A DNA stretch of 64,000 nucleotides from contig VBBN01000030.1 of assembly GCA_005888735.1 (NCBI GenBank), forward strand, positions 62,001 through 126,000. Reading direction: 5' to 3'. The DNA is from Candidatus Bathyarchaeota archaeon (GTDB lineage Archaea > Thermoproteota > Bathyarchaeia > 40CM-2-53-6). The notes under the pieces are model-generated. The model was not told where the DNA came from, ran no database searches, and worked only from the letters and a program-made list of their open reading frames with translations. Positions 26,390-35,506 of the stretch are shown here, in pieces (position 1 is the stretch's first letter; every line of letters begins with the position of its first letter). The position numbers were made by a program, and so were the translations under genes.

Positions 26390-29092
26390 CTAGCTTCGAG
26401 TTAAGGATTTCGTGTTCTGCTGTCCGGACTGTGGCTTCTGCGGCTTCCCGGTGGATTTTGGTTTTTCCTCTTCTTCCTCTTCGGCGACCCGAGAACCTCG
26501 TTTCATCGCATAGTAGCCGAGAATCACAAGTGCGACAACAAGGCCGATCAATGCGGGGATGAGTATCTGAAGGTTGCTTGAAAGAACGGAGACCTGAAGG
26601 GTCTTCGTGAGCAGCGGGGCCCCTGAAAAATAATCTGGTGATGCAAAAGTGAGCAAATAGGCGCCGGCCGTCCCAGGTGCCTGGAACGTGAAAGAAACGG
26701 GCTTTGTGCTTCCCGCCGGGACAGTAACTGTTTGAGAACTAGCGACCCCAGAGGATCCAGACAGGTACAAGTTTACTGTCAAGGTGAGCGGTAGGTAGGT
26801 AGAATTACTCTTCAGGTTCAAAGACACAGTTACTGTCTGTCTTGTTGCCACATCGCTTGGAATATCCGCCGAGGGGATGATAAGAGACGAGTCGCTGAAG
26901 AAGGATGTCTTTTGGATCTTCTGAGCGTTAGTCCCGAGGAGAGTAACTCCGTCTGCATCCCTGCCGAGTGCAAAGAGCACTAGGTTTTTCGCTCCCAGAA
27001 GACTGGTGGAGGATATTGAGGTGGAAAAGGCTCCGTCAGACGCCGTGGGTACGGTGGGACTCGAGGCAAGAAGCCGGCTTGGTATGAGGTCGCTGTCGAG
27101 TGTAAAAGCGTAAGCTGGAGACTCGATAGGTGGAGACGTAGTAGTGGAACCGCTCGCCTTGTTGGTGCTAGTGATGGTAATTCTGAATTTTCCCGAGTGC
27201 TGGCGTGTGCTTGTCACCGGGGAGATCCCGTTGCTCATGGTGAGGGTGACGGGGGGCGAGGATGGGCTTGTCACGCTTCGGACTTGGAGCTGTATCCCCT
27301 CCTGGCCTAATGTGATGTCCGCACGGCATATCGCGGTCGTGGGGTTCGTGAAGGGTTGGTCACCCAAAGTGAGGTTGAAGGTCGTGCTGACTCCGTGAGT
27401 TTGAGATGTGTACCATTCGTGCTCAATTGTAACGGTTGCGTTGAAGGGTTGTACGGGTTGCGTCGTCGGGTTCACAACTGCGAAGAACATCGTTAGAGAT
27501 TGGCTAACGGTGAAGACTCCGTTTGCCAGAGTGACGTTGTTAATGTAGAGCCCAGATGATTTCAATCCTTGGGACGTCACTGGTCCTGGTGAAGCGCCAC
27601 TATCTACAGCAAAGATTGTCGCGTTGACATTTCCGGCCGGCTGGCTGCTTGACTTGTACACCAGTGTTCCTCGGATAGAAAGGCCAGTACCGGACCCTAC
27701 GCCTCCGTTTGTAGTAAACGAGCCAGGGATGGGTTGAACCTGTTCAACCGTGAAAGACTTACTCATAGTTCCGAAATCGTACCCACCGATGAAAGTTCCA
27801 TTTACCAGCCATGAGCCTGGTTTGGCCGACAACGGCACTGTGACGTTGTATAGATAAGTCCCGCCCTTATTGGAGGAGGAAGCAGAGCCTGGGAAGACCA
27901 TGCCGTTCGGGTCTACCAGAACTAGTTGTTGGGAAGCTGAAACGTTAACCGCCGGGCTGCTCGTCATCCTCACCGTCATGAGATCCCCGGGAACGTAATG
28001 GGTCGTCGGCACGCCAAGGACCGTCGGAATCAAGTTCGTGATCGCGTTGGCGCTTCTCGCGTTGACAAGAACGACAGCTGGTCTGGTTCTAGTTGCCGTC
28101 ATGTTGATTGACACGAACTTTCCGTTGGTACAAGGAGGTGTGTTGCAGTTGCCTTGATCGAACGGATAGAGTGCCGGCACTATAGAGGTTCCATTGAAAG
28201 TTATGCTATCCAGGACATATGCTGCAGGCATGACAAAGGTGGTCAGCATTTGCTTCCAAGTGTGAGTGCGGTTCTTGTTGGTGTCGTACGGAAAGGTGAC
28301 GGTAGCATTGTAGCTCAGCGACAGCCTGCCCTTATGTGCCACTTCGTTGGATGAGTTGAGTTCCATCGAGTGCGATGCAGAATTAGTCGGGTTGGTTTCG
28401 GTAGAGGCAACTTCCACATTCGATACCCTCACGTTTAGACCCCCTCCGGTTGAGGTTGAGTTGAACATGAAGATGAGCGTCATGTTGTAACCTGCAAACC
28501 TGGACACGTCAACGCACTCGTGTCCGGTGCCGCATGGAAGAGGGATTCCACCGGTGGAGTTCAGTGGGGTCTCAACTGTGAATGTCTGGTTGGCCTTAAT
28601 GACTTTCACGAAGGGGGTCGGGCCTACAATACTCGAGCCAGTCCCGTTATAGAGCAAGTAGCGCGCAGAAGTCCTTGGGCCCAAAGTCCCGTTCCAGTCG
28701 AATCTCACATAGGTTGTAGCGCCTACTCCGCGGGGAATTGTGAGGGTCCAGTTGACGGTCTGGGGCGGAACGACAGTCTTGTTGGCGAGAACCGCATACT
28801 TGAATCCCGTACCAGGGATGGCACTACCATCCACGGTGTTGCTCATAGCGCTTGTCGGCGTGAGGGTTCCGTTGCTAGAGCCTGACATAGTGGCTGATGT
28901 CAAGTTGTAAAGGTCGAACTGAGCGAGCGTCGCATTAAACGCATAGAGGGTTCCGTTCGGATCCGAGCCGTAGGGAAGGGGGTTGTATGAACTGCTGAGC
29001 GACATCGGCGTTGAGTGGTCAATCGGGCTGAAAGGTAGCCCTGAGAGCATCGATGCTAGTATGATTGCAACGCATACAGAAGCACGGATCAA
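26390..29092 (-). CDS. large secreted, membrane-anchored surface protein with Ig-like domains
   Basis: The 900-residue protein has a signal peptide (SVCVAIILASMLSG), a long Ser/Thr/Asn-rich ectodomain with many glycosylation sites, repeated beta-sandwich sequence (for example KPGSWLVNGTFIGGYDFG and KPVSFTFQAPGTAGAYLLTF), a C-terminal membrane segment near residues 845-868 (LQILIPALIGLVVALVILGY) and a short Lys/Glu-rich tail. No enzyme motif is visible. It may be part of the cell envelope or an adhesin. Its ectodomain style resembles the KaiC-like receptor at 44057-46579. Confidence 0.75.
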   Translation of the reverse strand: MIRASVCVAIILASMLSGLPFSPIDHSTPMSLSSSYNPLPYGSDPNGTLYAFNATLAQFDLYNLTSATMSGSSNGTLTPTSAMSNTVDGSAIPGTGFKYAVLANKTVVPPQTVNWTLTIPRGVGATTYVRFDWNGTLGPRTSARYLLYNGTGSSIVGPTPFVKVIKANQTFTVETPLNSTGGIPLPCGTGHECVDVSRFAGYNMTLIFMFNSTSTGGGLNVRVSNVEVASTETNPTNSASHSMELNSSNEVAHKGRLSLSYNATVTFPYDTNKNRTHTWKQMLTTFVMPAAYVLDSITFNGTSIVPALYPFDQGNCNTPPCTNGKFVSINMTATRTRPAVVLVNARSANAITNLIPTVLGVPTTHYVPGDLMTVRMTSSPAVNVSASQQLVLVDPNGMVFPGSASSSNKGGTYLYNVTVPLSAKPGSWLVNGTFIGGYDFGTMSKSFTVEQVQPIPGSFTTNGGVGSGTGLSIRGTLVYKSSSQPAGNVNATIFAVDSGASPGPVTSQGLKSSGLYINNVTLANGVFTVSQSLTMFFAVVNPTTQPVQPFNATVTIEHEWYTSQTHGVSTTFNLTLGDQPFTNPTTAICRADITLGQEGIQLQVRSVTSPSSPPVTLTMSNGISPVTSTRQHSGKFRITITSTNKASGSTTTSPPIESPAYAFTLDSDLIPSRLLASSPTVPTASDGAFSTSISSTSLLGAKNLVLFALGRDADGVTLLGTNAQKIQKTSFFSDSSLIIPSADIPSDVATRQTVTVSLNLKSNSTYLPLTLTVNLYLSGSSGVASSQTVTVPAGSTKPVSFTFQAPGTAGAYLLTFASPDYFSGAPLLTKTLQVSVLSSNLQILIPALIGLVVALVILGYYAMKRGSRVAEEEEEEKPKSTGKPQKPQSGQQNTKSLTRS

Positions 29093-29182
29093 TGCTCTTC
29101 ACGATATTGGAACGCGACCCGCCCCTGATTCTATTTAACCTTTGTAACTTCAAGGGTCGTTTCTTTGATGTCCCGTTAGAAG

Positions 29183-29190
29183 TTTTATAC
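29183..29190 (+). promoter_or_regulatory. TATA box of the small gene at 29223
   Basis: TTTTATAC stands about 35 bp before the ATG at 29223, predicting a transcript with a leader of roughly ten bases. It supports the reality of the following 58-codon gene. Confidence 0.55.
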
Positions 29191-29222
29191 GCAATCAGAA
29201 TATTAGGGGGCCCGAAGCGAGC

Positions 29223-29399
29223 ATGTCGCAGAAACGCGAATCTAGCCAATCAACTGTTGTTGGTGTATTGGAGAAAATGACTGAGAAAGGGTACGCGGTT
29301 AACTTCGATTTTACTGTTGAGTTCAACATGCCGCAGTTGCGAATGGGCTCTCTGCGCGTTCATGGCACCGTGGAGTCCTCGGCTTCTAAGAAAAAATAG
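29223..29399 (+). CDS. 58-aa hypothetical protein
   Basis: An ATG at 29223, with a well-placed TATA box, opens a 58-codon frame ending in TAG at 29397-29399. The sequence has a helical start (STVVGVLEKMTEKG), a beta-rich middle (YAVNFDFTVEFNMPQLRMG) and a Lys-rich end. No family is recognised. Its gene ends 5 bp before the convergent Lsm gene. Promoter and coding character make it likely to be real. Confidence 0.6.
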   Translation: MSQKRESSQSTVVGVLEKMTEKGYAVNFDFTVEFNMPQLRMGSLRVHGTVESSASKKK

Positions 29400-29404
29400 T
29401 TCGT

Positions 29405-29635
29405 CTACCGCTTTGGGGGCGGAGACACTAGTACGACATTGTCTCCTCTAACGATGATGGTTCCCAGCTTCTTTGTTGACTCCGTATTGGTCACATCCTC
29501 CGCCTCTTCGAGAACTAGATTCATGTGCTGGTCGAAACTGTACAATCGTCCTCTGACGCTTCGTCCGCCCTTCAGTTGGACGAGAACAACCTTGTTGAGA
29601 CTCTCTTCGAAAATCTTTGCGGCAACCTCTGACAT
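29405..29635 (-). CDS. Lsm/Sm-like archaeal RNA-binding protein
   Basis: The 76-residue protein shows the Sm1 motif (VLVQLKGGRSVRGRLYSFDQHMNLVL, seen as GRSVRGRLYSFDQHMNLVL) and the Sm2 motif (IIVRGDNVVLVSPP). It should form a heptameric ring that binds U-rich RNA. Length is typical. It is divergent from the PUA protein gene. Confidence 0.94.
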   Translation of the reverse strand: MSEVAAKIFEESLNKVVLVQLKGGRSVRGRLYSFDQHMNLVLEEAEDVTNTESTKKLGTIIVRGDNVVLVSPPPKR

Positions 29636-29712
29636 GGACTACTCAGCTGGAAAGATGCGTGGCACACGGCGGGTGCTCTTTTAAAGATTGTCGTGGCCAG
29701 GTCGGTGAAGAT

Positions 29713-30216
29713 ATGGCAGCCAGAATCATTCTCAAGGAGAGAGAGTCGAAACCGCTAATTGACGAACTAAAGAAGCTCGATGGTTATCAAGGCCTCTCGC
29801 ACAAGTCACGAGTGGAAATACAGTCCACAAAGGGTGTTGAAGTCATCTTTGTTGATGGGCACCCTGTCGCCTTACGGAAAGGCGAGCATTTGATTCCCAC
29901 TCTGATTAACAATGAAGTCATCGCAACGTTGCCGAAAGTAATTGTTGACATGGGGGCAGTTCCCCACATTGTCGGCGGGGCCGACATCATGGCGCCGGGG
30001 ATTAGAAAAGTCCAGGGCTCTTTTCCGGTCGGGCAGTTGTTGGTCGTGGTTGATGAGAAACACGGCAAAAGTCTTGCCTTGGGAAGGGCACTTCATGATG
30101 CAGCTTCAATCTCGAAAATCGGAAAGGGGAAGGTAATCCAAAACCTTCACTACGTTGGTGATGCGGCCTGGGAAATCATAAAAGTATTCTCGAAGACCTC
30201 TCGAGTTGGGACCTGA
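29713..30216 (+). CDS. PUA domain RNA-binding protein (archaeal MCT-1-like)
   Basis: The C-terminal half is a PUA domain: KVIVDMGAVPHIVGGADIMAPGI and VVVDEKHGKSLALGRAL, with KGKVIQNLHYVGD at the end; the N-terminal half is the pre-PUA domain of MCT-1/Tma20-like proteins. The frame is open from 29617, but TATA-like TTTTAAAG at 29678 and the fold start point to the ATG at 29713 (167 aa). Eukaryotic relatives act with the ribosome in initiation and recycling; the archaeal role is inferred. Confidence 0.85.
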   Translation: MAARIILKERESKPLIDELKKLDGYQGLSHKSRVEIQSTKGVEVIFVDGHPVALRKGEHLIPTLINNEVIATLPKVIVDMGAVPHIVGGADIMAPGIRKVQGSFPVGQLLVVVDEKHGKSLALGRALHDAASISKIGKGKVIQNLHYVGDAAWEIIKVFSKTSRVGT

Positions 30217-30300
30217 CGACTTTTCGCGAATTCGCTCAGGGAAAAGTTTAAAGTTGAACTCGGCAAACCGACCACTCAATCCCGCAACGTTGTAAATCCT

Positions 30301-30621
30301 ATGGCCAGCTCTCCTGTATACGTGAAAGCGCTTCCACTACAGGAGCTTGACGACGTCGAAAAGATAAAGCTGGAAGTTAGGGCGGGAAGCATTCTGATCG
30401 TGCGAATTACTCCTCTTGCACGGAGGAGCGTGGACGAAACCAAATTGGCGATAACCGAGCTTACGGACCATGTCAAGGCCATTGGTGGCGACATAGCGAG
30501 ACTCGGGGAAGAACGAATCGTCATCACCCCACCGGGAGTGCGTATTTGGCGAAAGGAAACCGCTGCCACTGAGGCTCCTCTAGAGGCTTCGATTGCCCGA
30601 GAAAGTGCTCGTCAAAACTAG
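30301..30621 (+). CDS. sepF: archaeal SepF-like cell-division protein
   Basis: The 106-residue protein matches the archaeal SepF core: VYVKALPLQELDDVEKIKLE, SILIVRITPLARRSVDETK and GGDIARLGEERIVITPPGV. Archaeal SepF anchors FtsZ to the membrane at mid-cell. The usual amphipathic N-terminal helix is not obvious in this short form; only a few residues precede the fold. No ftsZ is in the window. It is convergent with aCPSF1, leaving 4 bp between the stops. Confidence 0.8.
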   Translation: MASSPVYVKALPLQELDDVEKIKLEVRAGSILIVRITPLARRSVDETKLAITELTDHVKAIGGDIARLGEERIVITPPGVRIWRKETAATEAPLEASIARESARQN

Positions 30622-30625
30622 CGGA

Positions 30626-32545
30626 TTACCGCAGTCTTAGAGATTCCATTACGTCCGGGACTATCGTTTTGATTCCAAAGATCCGGTTCACGTTCTGTGC
30701 GAACAGGTCCGATTTTCTTCGCTCTCCGTGATTGACGATAATTTTCGTGGGCTTCGGGGACATTCGTTTGATGAACCCTAGAAGTTGGTTTCGGTCGGAG
30801 TGGCCCGAGAACCCCTCGATTGATTCCACCCTCATGTTGACCTTCACCATTTCCATTTTTCCATCGTGCGCGTAGAGAGACACCTCCTTGAGGCCATTCT
30901 TGATTCTATTTCCAAGTGTCCCTTCGACCTGGTAGCTTACGTACGCAAGTGTGTTTCTGGCGTCTGGGGCTAGATGACGGAAGTAGTCTATGGCGGGTCC
31001 GCCCTCTAACATTCCTGAAGTGGCGATTATCACGCATGGACCCCCCGCAACAATTTCCTCTCTGTCCCCTGGATGCGTGACAGGGTGGAAGTACTCCGAC
31101 TGGAAAGGATTAACGTCCTTGTGAAGGATCTGATCCTTGATGTCTCGGACCAGGTACTCTGGGAAGGCTGTGTGGATCGCCGTCGCCTCGTTGACCATTC
31201 CTTCGATATAGACCGGAAGCTCACGCAATGCGCCATTTCTCATGTACGCGTCTAAGACGAGCATGATTTCCTGTGCGCGGCCGACAGCCGGAACGGGAAT
31301 TAGGACCTTGCCGCCTTTCTCCACTGTTTCGTTGACGATACTGACCAGTCTGCCTTCTACTCCTTCTCGGTCGGGCATAATGTCGTCGGGGCCGCCATAG
31401 GTGCTCTCGATAATCAGAGTCTCTGCCCGGGGGAATAGTGCCATTGCAGGGTCAAGCATCATCGTTCTTCCGAACTTGAAGTCAGCGCTGTAGACCACAT
31501 TGTGCAGGCCTTCTCCAATGTGAAGGTGAACGATAGAGCTGCCAAGAATGTGTCCCGCGTTGTGGAGGGTAAGTTTGATGTCGGGAGCCACATCGGTGAC
31601 GACATTGTATCTGAGGGGGATGGTATGCGTAACAACTTCCCGAACATCCTTCTGGTCGAAGGGGGAGTGCTCGCCTTCCCGGCTGTGAACATCGAGATAG
31701 TCGAGCTGGTGGAGCGTCATAAGCACCTGCGTTGGTTCTGAGCAGTAAATTGGCCCGTCATAACCATACTTGAAGAGGAACGGGAGAATTCCGCAGTGGT
31801 CGAGGTGGGCGTGGGAGATGATCACCGCGTCTAGCTTCTCAAGGTCGAACTCTGAGCTGTCGAATCTCGGATAGGCTTGAGAGGGATCCTGCGCTCCGGG
31901 ATTGATTCCGCAATCCATCAATACATTGCTCTCGCCGGCCTGTATCAGCATTGCCGCCCTACCAACTTCGTGAAATGCTCCGAGCGTTATCAGACGAACA
32001 TAGCCGGCCTTGCTAAAGGTAGGCCGGAAAATCCTCTCGCCTACGTCGCGGAGAATGCGGCTTCTCTCTTCGCTCTCGGTGTGGAGGATGTGTCGGGTGC
32101 TCGAGATGATTTTGGAGTGGAGGGGAGGAGCCCTGAGTATACGGGGTCGCCACCTGGTTTCCTTTATCACCTGTTGTAGGACAGCGGCTTCCTTTCCTAT
32201 TGCCACTCCCGGCTTTTTGGCTTCTATTACGACCTCGCCGAGACTCGGGTCGAAGTTGACTGAGGTGACCTCAGCCTCAGCCGGCATCAGCTTCCGAATG
32301 TAGACGTCCGCCTCTCTCTCGGGCAGTCTTATGGACTGGTCTGACCTGATAACTATTCGCTTGTGCAGAAGGTTGACGATTTCTGTGACAACGTAGCTCT
32401 GTTCAGCGAGCAGATTCACGTTCTTGACGTAGATGGCGAGACGCGGACCTTCAAATTCGATCCTTGTAATCTCAGCGTCTTTGGGCATGTGCTCTGCTAT
32501 CGTCTCTCGAATCTTTGCGTGTACGTCGTTGTATGTTCTAGGCAT
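30626..32545 (-). CDS. aCPSF1 / KH-domain beta-CASP ribonuclease
   Basis: The 639-residue protein has two N-terminal KH domains (about residues 1-145), a metallo-beta-lactamase domain with HAHLDHCGILPFL near residue 246, the beta-CASP insertion, and C-terminal GFSGHSDRNQLL and IIVNHGERRKS. It is the archaeal cleavage factor that ends transcription and trims 3' ends at U-rich sites. Length and domain order match the universal archaeal protein. It lies upstream of no other gene on its strand except the convergent neighbour sepF; the proteasome subunit gene is 60 bp before it and may be cotranscribed. Confidence 0.95.
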   Translation of the reverse strand: MPRTYNDVHAKIRETIAEHMPKDAEITRIEFEGPRLAIYVKNVNLLAEQSYVVTEIVNLLHKRIVIRSDQSIRLPEREADVYIRKLMPAEAEVTSVNFDPSLGEVVIEAKKPGVAIGKEAAVLQQVIKETRWRPRILRAPPLHSKIISSTRHILHTESEERSRILRDVGERIFRPTFSKAGYVRLITLGAFHEVGRAAMLIQAGESNVLMDCGINPGAQDPSQAYPRFDSSEFDLEKLDAVIISHAHLDHCGILPFLFKYGYDGPIYCSEPTQVLMTLHQLDYLDVHSREGEHSPFDQKDVREVVTHTIPLRYNVVTDVAPDIKLTLHNAGHILGSSIVHLHIGEGLHNVVYSADFKFGRTMMLDPAMALFPRAETLIIESTYGGPDDIMPDREGVEGRLVSIVNETVEKGGKVLIPVPAVGRAQEIMLVLDAYMRNGALRELPVYIEGMVNEATAIHTAFPEYLVRDIKDQILHKDVNPFQSEYFHPVTHPGDREEIVAGGPCVIIATSGMLEGGPAIDYFRHLAPDARNTLAYVSYQVEGTLGNRIKNGLKEVSLYAHDGKMEMVKVNMRVESIEGFSGHSDRNQLLGFIKRMSPKPTKIIVNHGERRKSDLFAQNVNRIFGIKTIVPDVMESLRLR

Positions 32546-32605
32546 CGCTAATTCTCTATTGCGACTATGAAGGCCTCTGAGTGTGTATTCGTCGAGAGTT
32601 GCCGT

Positions 32606-33205
32606 CTACGCGTGGAGTATGTGCTTCTTCTCGTCCTCTGTAAGCTCTCTATAGCCCTCTTTTGTGATGACCGCAACGTCGAAGCTATCGCCACTTGCAG
32701 AATCTCGTTTCATTGCGGAGTTTACGGCCCTAACTAAGACCGGGGTCGAATCTTTGACAGTCATATCCTCCTTCCACTCAGACTCTAGAACTCCGTACGC
32801 CACTGGTGAACCGGAACCCGTGGCGACGAACCGTTCTTCCATCGTGCTTCCGAGTGGGTCAAGTGCGAAGATATGACCACCAGTATCATCAACTCCTCCG
32901 ATCAAGGCTTGAACACCCAGGGGATAGTATCTGGCTGAGAAGAGTATGTTCGAGGCCATTCTGGCCGCAGACGCGACGGGGATCGGCCGGGCCATATCCA
33001 GCTTGTATAGGGCAGCGTTGGCCTTTAGCATTTCCACAATGGCTTGTGCGTCGCCGACCACACCAGCGATTGTCATTCCAAGATGATGATCGATTTGGTA
33101 GACTTTCTTGGCGTGCTTATGGGCGACGAACGACCCCATGGTTGCCCTCGTATCAGTTGTCATGAGGACTCCATCTTTGCATACTACTCCCATTGTTGTT
33201 GTCAT
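32606..33205 (-). CDS. psmB: proteasome subunit beta (first copy)
   Basis: The 199-residue protein starts MTTTMGVVCKDGV, so removal of the first Met exposes the catalytic Thr. The active-site set includes Asp in TTDTRATMG, Lys in HAKKVYQID and the GSGSPVAYGVLES and SASGDSFDVAVI segments. It forms the proteolytic rings of the 20S proteasome. A second beta gene lies at 38846. The short prosegment of one residue differs from the second copy. Confidence 0.93.
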   Translation of the reverse strand: MTTTMGVVCKDGVLMTTDTRATMGSFVAHKHAKKVYQIDHHLGMTIAGVVGDAQAIVEMLKANAALYKLDMARPIPVASAARMASNILFSARYYPLGVQALIGGVDDTGGHIFALDPLGSTMEERFVATGSGSPVAYGVLESEWKEDMTVKDSTPVLVRAVNSAMKRDSASGDSFDVAVITKEGYRELTEDEKKHILHA

Positions 33206-33361
33206 TCGTTTCTGTCTCTTTCTAGTTACTTGTTTCTTTGCAACTTGACGTATCGTTCAAGGATCGCGAAACAGTTCGCACTCCTTTCCTCCAAAAGAGG
33301 GAAAGGCTGAGGTGCGCTCGCCTGAACGGCTTAAAAAACGTTTCCAAGCAGATCGTATTGC

Positions 33362-34252
33362 CTAGCGCTGGCTCTCCGATCCGGCCATGGTGCGTCTCCG
33401 CGATGCCGTAGCTGGTGCCTTTCGACGTTGGGTAGTCGCCCGCTGTTTTCGCGGGCTTTTAGGTTCGGGTATTTCCGGGATTTCTTTTGCAGGCTTTGCC
33501 TCCTCCTTCAAGGGTGGCTGAACTACGTCTTCCTTGGTGGGCTCAAGTGGGGCACCGGGTTCGGAGAAGGCTTTCTTGAACGTCTCCAGAAAAGATATGC
33601 TGCTGATTTGCGGGAGGTACTTCTGAAGGTCTGATGCGATAGCTTTTTTCGCTACTTGAATCCCGCTCAAATACAATGCCTCCTCAGGCACTTCGATAGT
33701 TAAGTCACGGTCGTGTTGACCGAGTACGAATTTCTCGCTTGGAACTTCGGGAACTCGTCTTGAAATTATTCCAAGGATCTTGTCAGCGTCGTCCTCAAAC
33801 ACTTTTTCAATCGAAAGATCGTAGACAAGGGTTCTGCCGGCGAGCGGGTGGTTATAATCGACTTGGACTCTTCCAGCACCAACTGCCCGGACCACCGCGG
33901 CCCTACCATCCAGCTCAACCTGGCCCCCTGGGATTGGGTCTATTCCTTTTTCTCTGAACCGTCTAAGGGGAACTAGACGCATCTTGCCAGGGTCTCTGGC
34001 ACCATATCCCTTGTCCGGGGTAAGTTCGACGGTGGTCTGCTTTCCCGTTTCCAGTCCTACAAGGGAGTCCTCGAGCCCTTTGGGCATCCATCCCTCTCCA
34101 AGTATGATAAACTTGGGGCGATAGACAGTATCCTCGCTGTGAATGTGGGCGTTCTTAGCCACCGTGTCATATGTCGTGTCCACGGTCTCCCCGCTCTCCT
34201 TGACTTTGAGGGTATAGTTGAGCAGAAGAAAGTCTCCTTGTCTAGCTGCCAT
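33362..34252 (-). CDS. FKBP-type peptidyl-prolyl isomerase, long archaeal form
   Basis: The 296-residue protein begins with an FKBP domain (GDFLLLNYTLKVKESGE, LGEGWMPKGLEDSLVG, VDYNHPLAGRTLVYD) that contains an IF (insert-in-flap) segment of the SlyD type. A second alpha/beta domain follows, then a highly charged Pro/Lys/Arg tail of about 60 residues likely to be disordered and perhaps nucleic-acid binding. It speeds proline isomerisation and acts as a chaperone. It is 4 bp after the aminotransferase gene, in one operon. Confidence 0.9.
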   Translation of the reverse strand: MAARQGDFLLLNYTLKVKESGETVDTTYDTVAKNAHIHSEDTVYRPKFIILGEGWMPKGLEDSLVGLETGKQTTVELTPDKGYGARDPGKMRLVPLRRFREKGIDPIPGGQVELDGRAAVVRAVGAGRVQVDYNHPLAGRTLVYDLSIEKVFEDDADKILGIISRRVPEVPSEKFVLGQHDRDLTIEVPEEALYLSGIQVAKKAIASDLQKYLPQISSISFLETFKKAFSEPGAPLEPTKEDVVQPPLKEEAKPAKEIPEIPEPKSPRKQRATTQRRKAPATASRRRTMAGSESQR

Positions 34253-34256
34253 TGGC

Positions 34257-35438
34257 TCAGTTCACTCTTCCCGGCAATCGTGCGAGGGTTAGGCGTGCTG
34301 CTTCAAGGCCGTCAGAAATCCTTACTTTGAAACCCAGTTCTGCCGTGGCTGAGCCGATTGCGCTTATTGTTGTCATTATCTCGGGCGATCCAACGTTTCC
34401 CATAACGCCTACTCGAAAGACCTTTCCCTTTGCCTCTCCAAGGCTGCCTCCTAGACTGATTCCGTATTTCGTTCTTACCAGTTCTCGCACTTTTCCTTCA
34501 TCGATGCCTGGAGGGCTCTCTATGGTTGCGACTGTGTAAGACCGCGACTCTTTCTCCGCGTAGATTCCAAGCCCCATGGCTTCAGTCGAATCGTAAACTG
34601 CTTGGGCGCAGACCTTGTGTCGTTCGAAACGTCTTGGGAGTCCTTCTTCTAGAATCATGTCACAGGCTTCGTTTAACGCGTAGAAAAGGGGCACGGAGGG
34701 AGTGAAGGGAGTGAACCCTTCCTCTCTGTACTTCTTCCACATGGGGAGGTCAAAGTAATATGACCTACGTGTTTTCTTCTTCTGGATTTTGTCCCAAGCT
34801 TTTGAGCTGACGGACACAAAGGCAAGGCCCGGGGGGCACATGAGGCATTTCTGGCTCGCGGTTACGCACACGTCAACGTTCCATCTATCAACGGGTAATT
34901 CGTCACCTCCGAGGATGGAGATCGCATCGACCATCAGAAGGAGGTCCTGACGAGCGCACAGTTCGCCCAGCTCCTTTAAGCATCTGATCGTGGCCCCCGT
35001 GGATGTTTCATTGTAGACCACCGCAAGTACTTTCGTGTCAGGATTGTCTTTCAAGATTTTCTTGAAGTCGTCGATCTTCGGTGTCCGTCCCCAGGGTGCT
35101 CTAAGAACGATAGGCGATCCTCCGTATGCTCTGATAGCTTCTGTGAGTCTCTCGCTGAAGAATCCGTTTTCCGTAACAACAACCTTGTCTCCGTCATCTA
35201 CGGTGTTCTGCAAAGCGCATTCGGTCGCCCCGGTTCCTGACGAGGTTAGAATGAACACGTCTCCCTTGGTCTCAAAGACTCGTTTTGTCTTCTCCAAAAC
35301 ATCGCTGTGAAGTTGTTTAAACTCGGGGCCTCTATGTCCAATTAGGGGCTTGAGCATGGCCCTCGAGACGCGTGGGGGGACGTTGGTGGGACCCGGAAGC
35401 ATCAGTAGTTTCTGGGTCTCACTCACATCGTAGCCCAA
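34257..35438 (-). CDS. class V aminotransferase (serine-/alanine-glyoxylate type)
   Basis: The 393-residue PLP enzyme has the start MLPGPTNVPPRVSRAM, substrate region RGPEFKQLH, the aspartate in LLMVDAISILGG and the PLP Lys in VTASQKCLMCPPG. This pattern is that of alanine-glyoxylate / serine-pyruvate aminotransferases and of phosphonopyruvate-type relatives; the exact donor is not known. It shares a single TATA element with the divergent SAM hydroxide adenosyltransferase gene. Confidence 0.88.
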   Translation of the reverse strand: MGYDVSETQKLLMLPGPTNVPPRVSRAMLKPLIGHRGPEFKQLHSDVLEKTKRVFETKGDVFILTSSGTGATECALQNTVDDGDKVVVTENGFFSERLTEAIRAYGGSPIVLRAPWGRTPKIDDFKKILKDNPDTKVLAVVYNETSTGATIRCLKELGELCARQDLLLMVDAISILGGDELPVDRWNVDVCVTASQKCLMCPPGLAFVSVSSKAWDKIQKKKTRRSYYFDLPMWKKYREEGFTPFTPSVPLFYALNEACDMILEEGLPRRFERHKVCAQAVYDSTEAMGLGIYAEKESRSYTVATIESPPGIDEGKVRELVRTKYGISLGGSLGEAKGKVFRVGVMGNVGSPEIMTTISAIGSATAELGFKVRISDGLEAARLTLARLPGRVN

Positions 35439-35472
35439 CCAGTCGAATGTTTTGGCGAACGCAAAAATGGTT

Positions 35473-35480
35473 CTTTTAAG
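35473..35480. promoter_or_regulatory. shared TATA element between two divergent genes
   Basis: CTTTTAAG is the only TATA-like element in the 68-bp gap. It is about 30 bp before the plus-strand ATG (35507), predicting a nearly leaderless mRNA, and about 38 bp before the minus-strand ATG (35438). Confidence 0.45.
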
Positions 35481-35506
35481 GGTTAGCCCGTTTTGCCACG
35501 TTTCAA

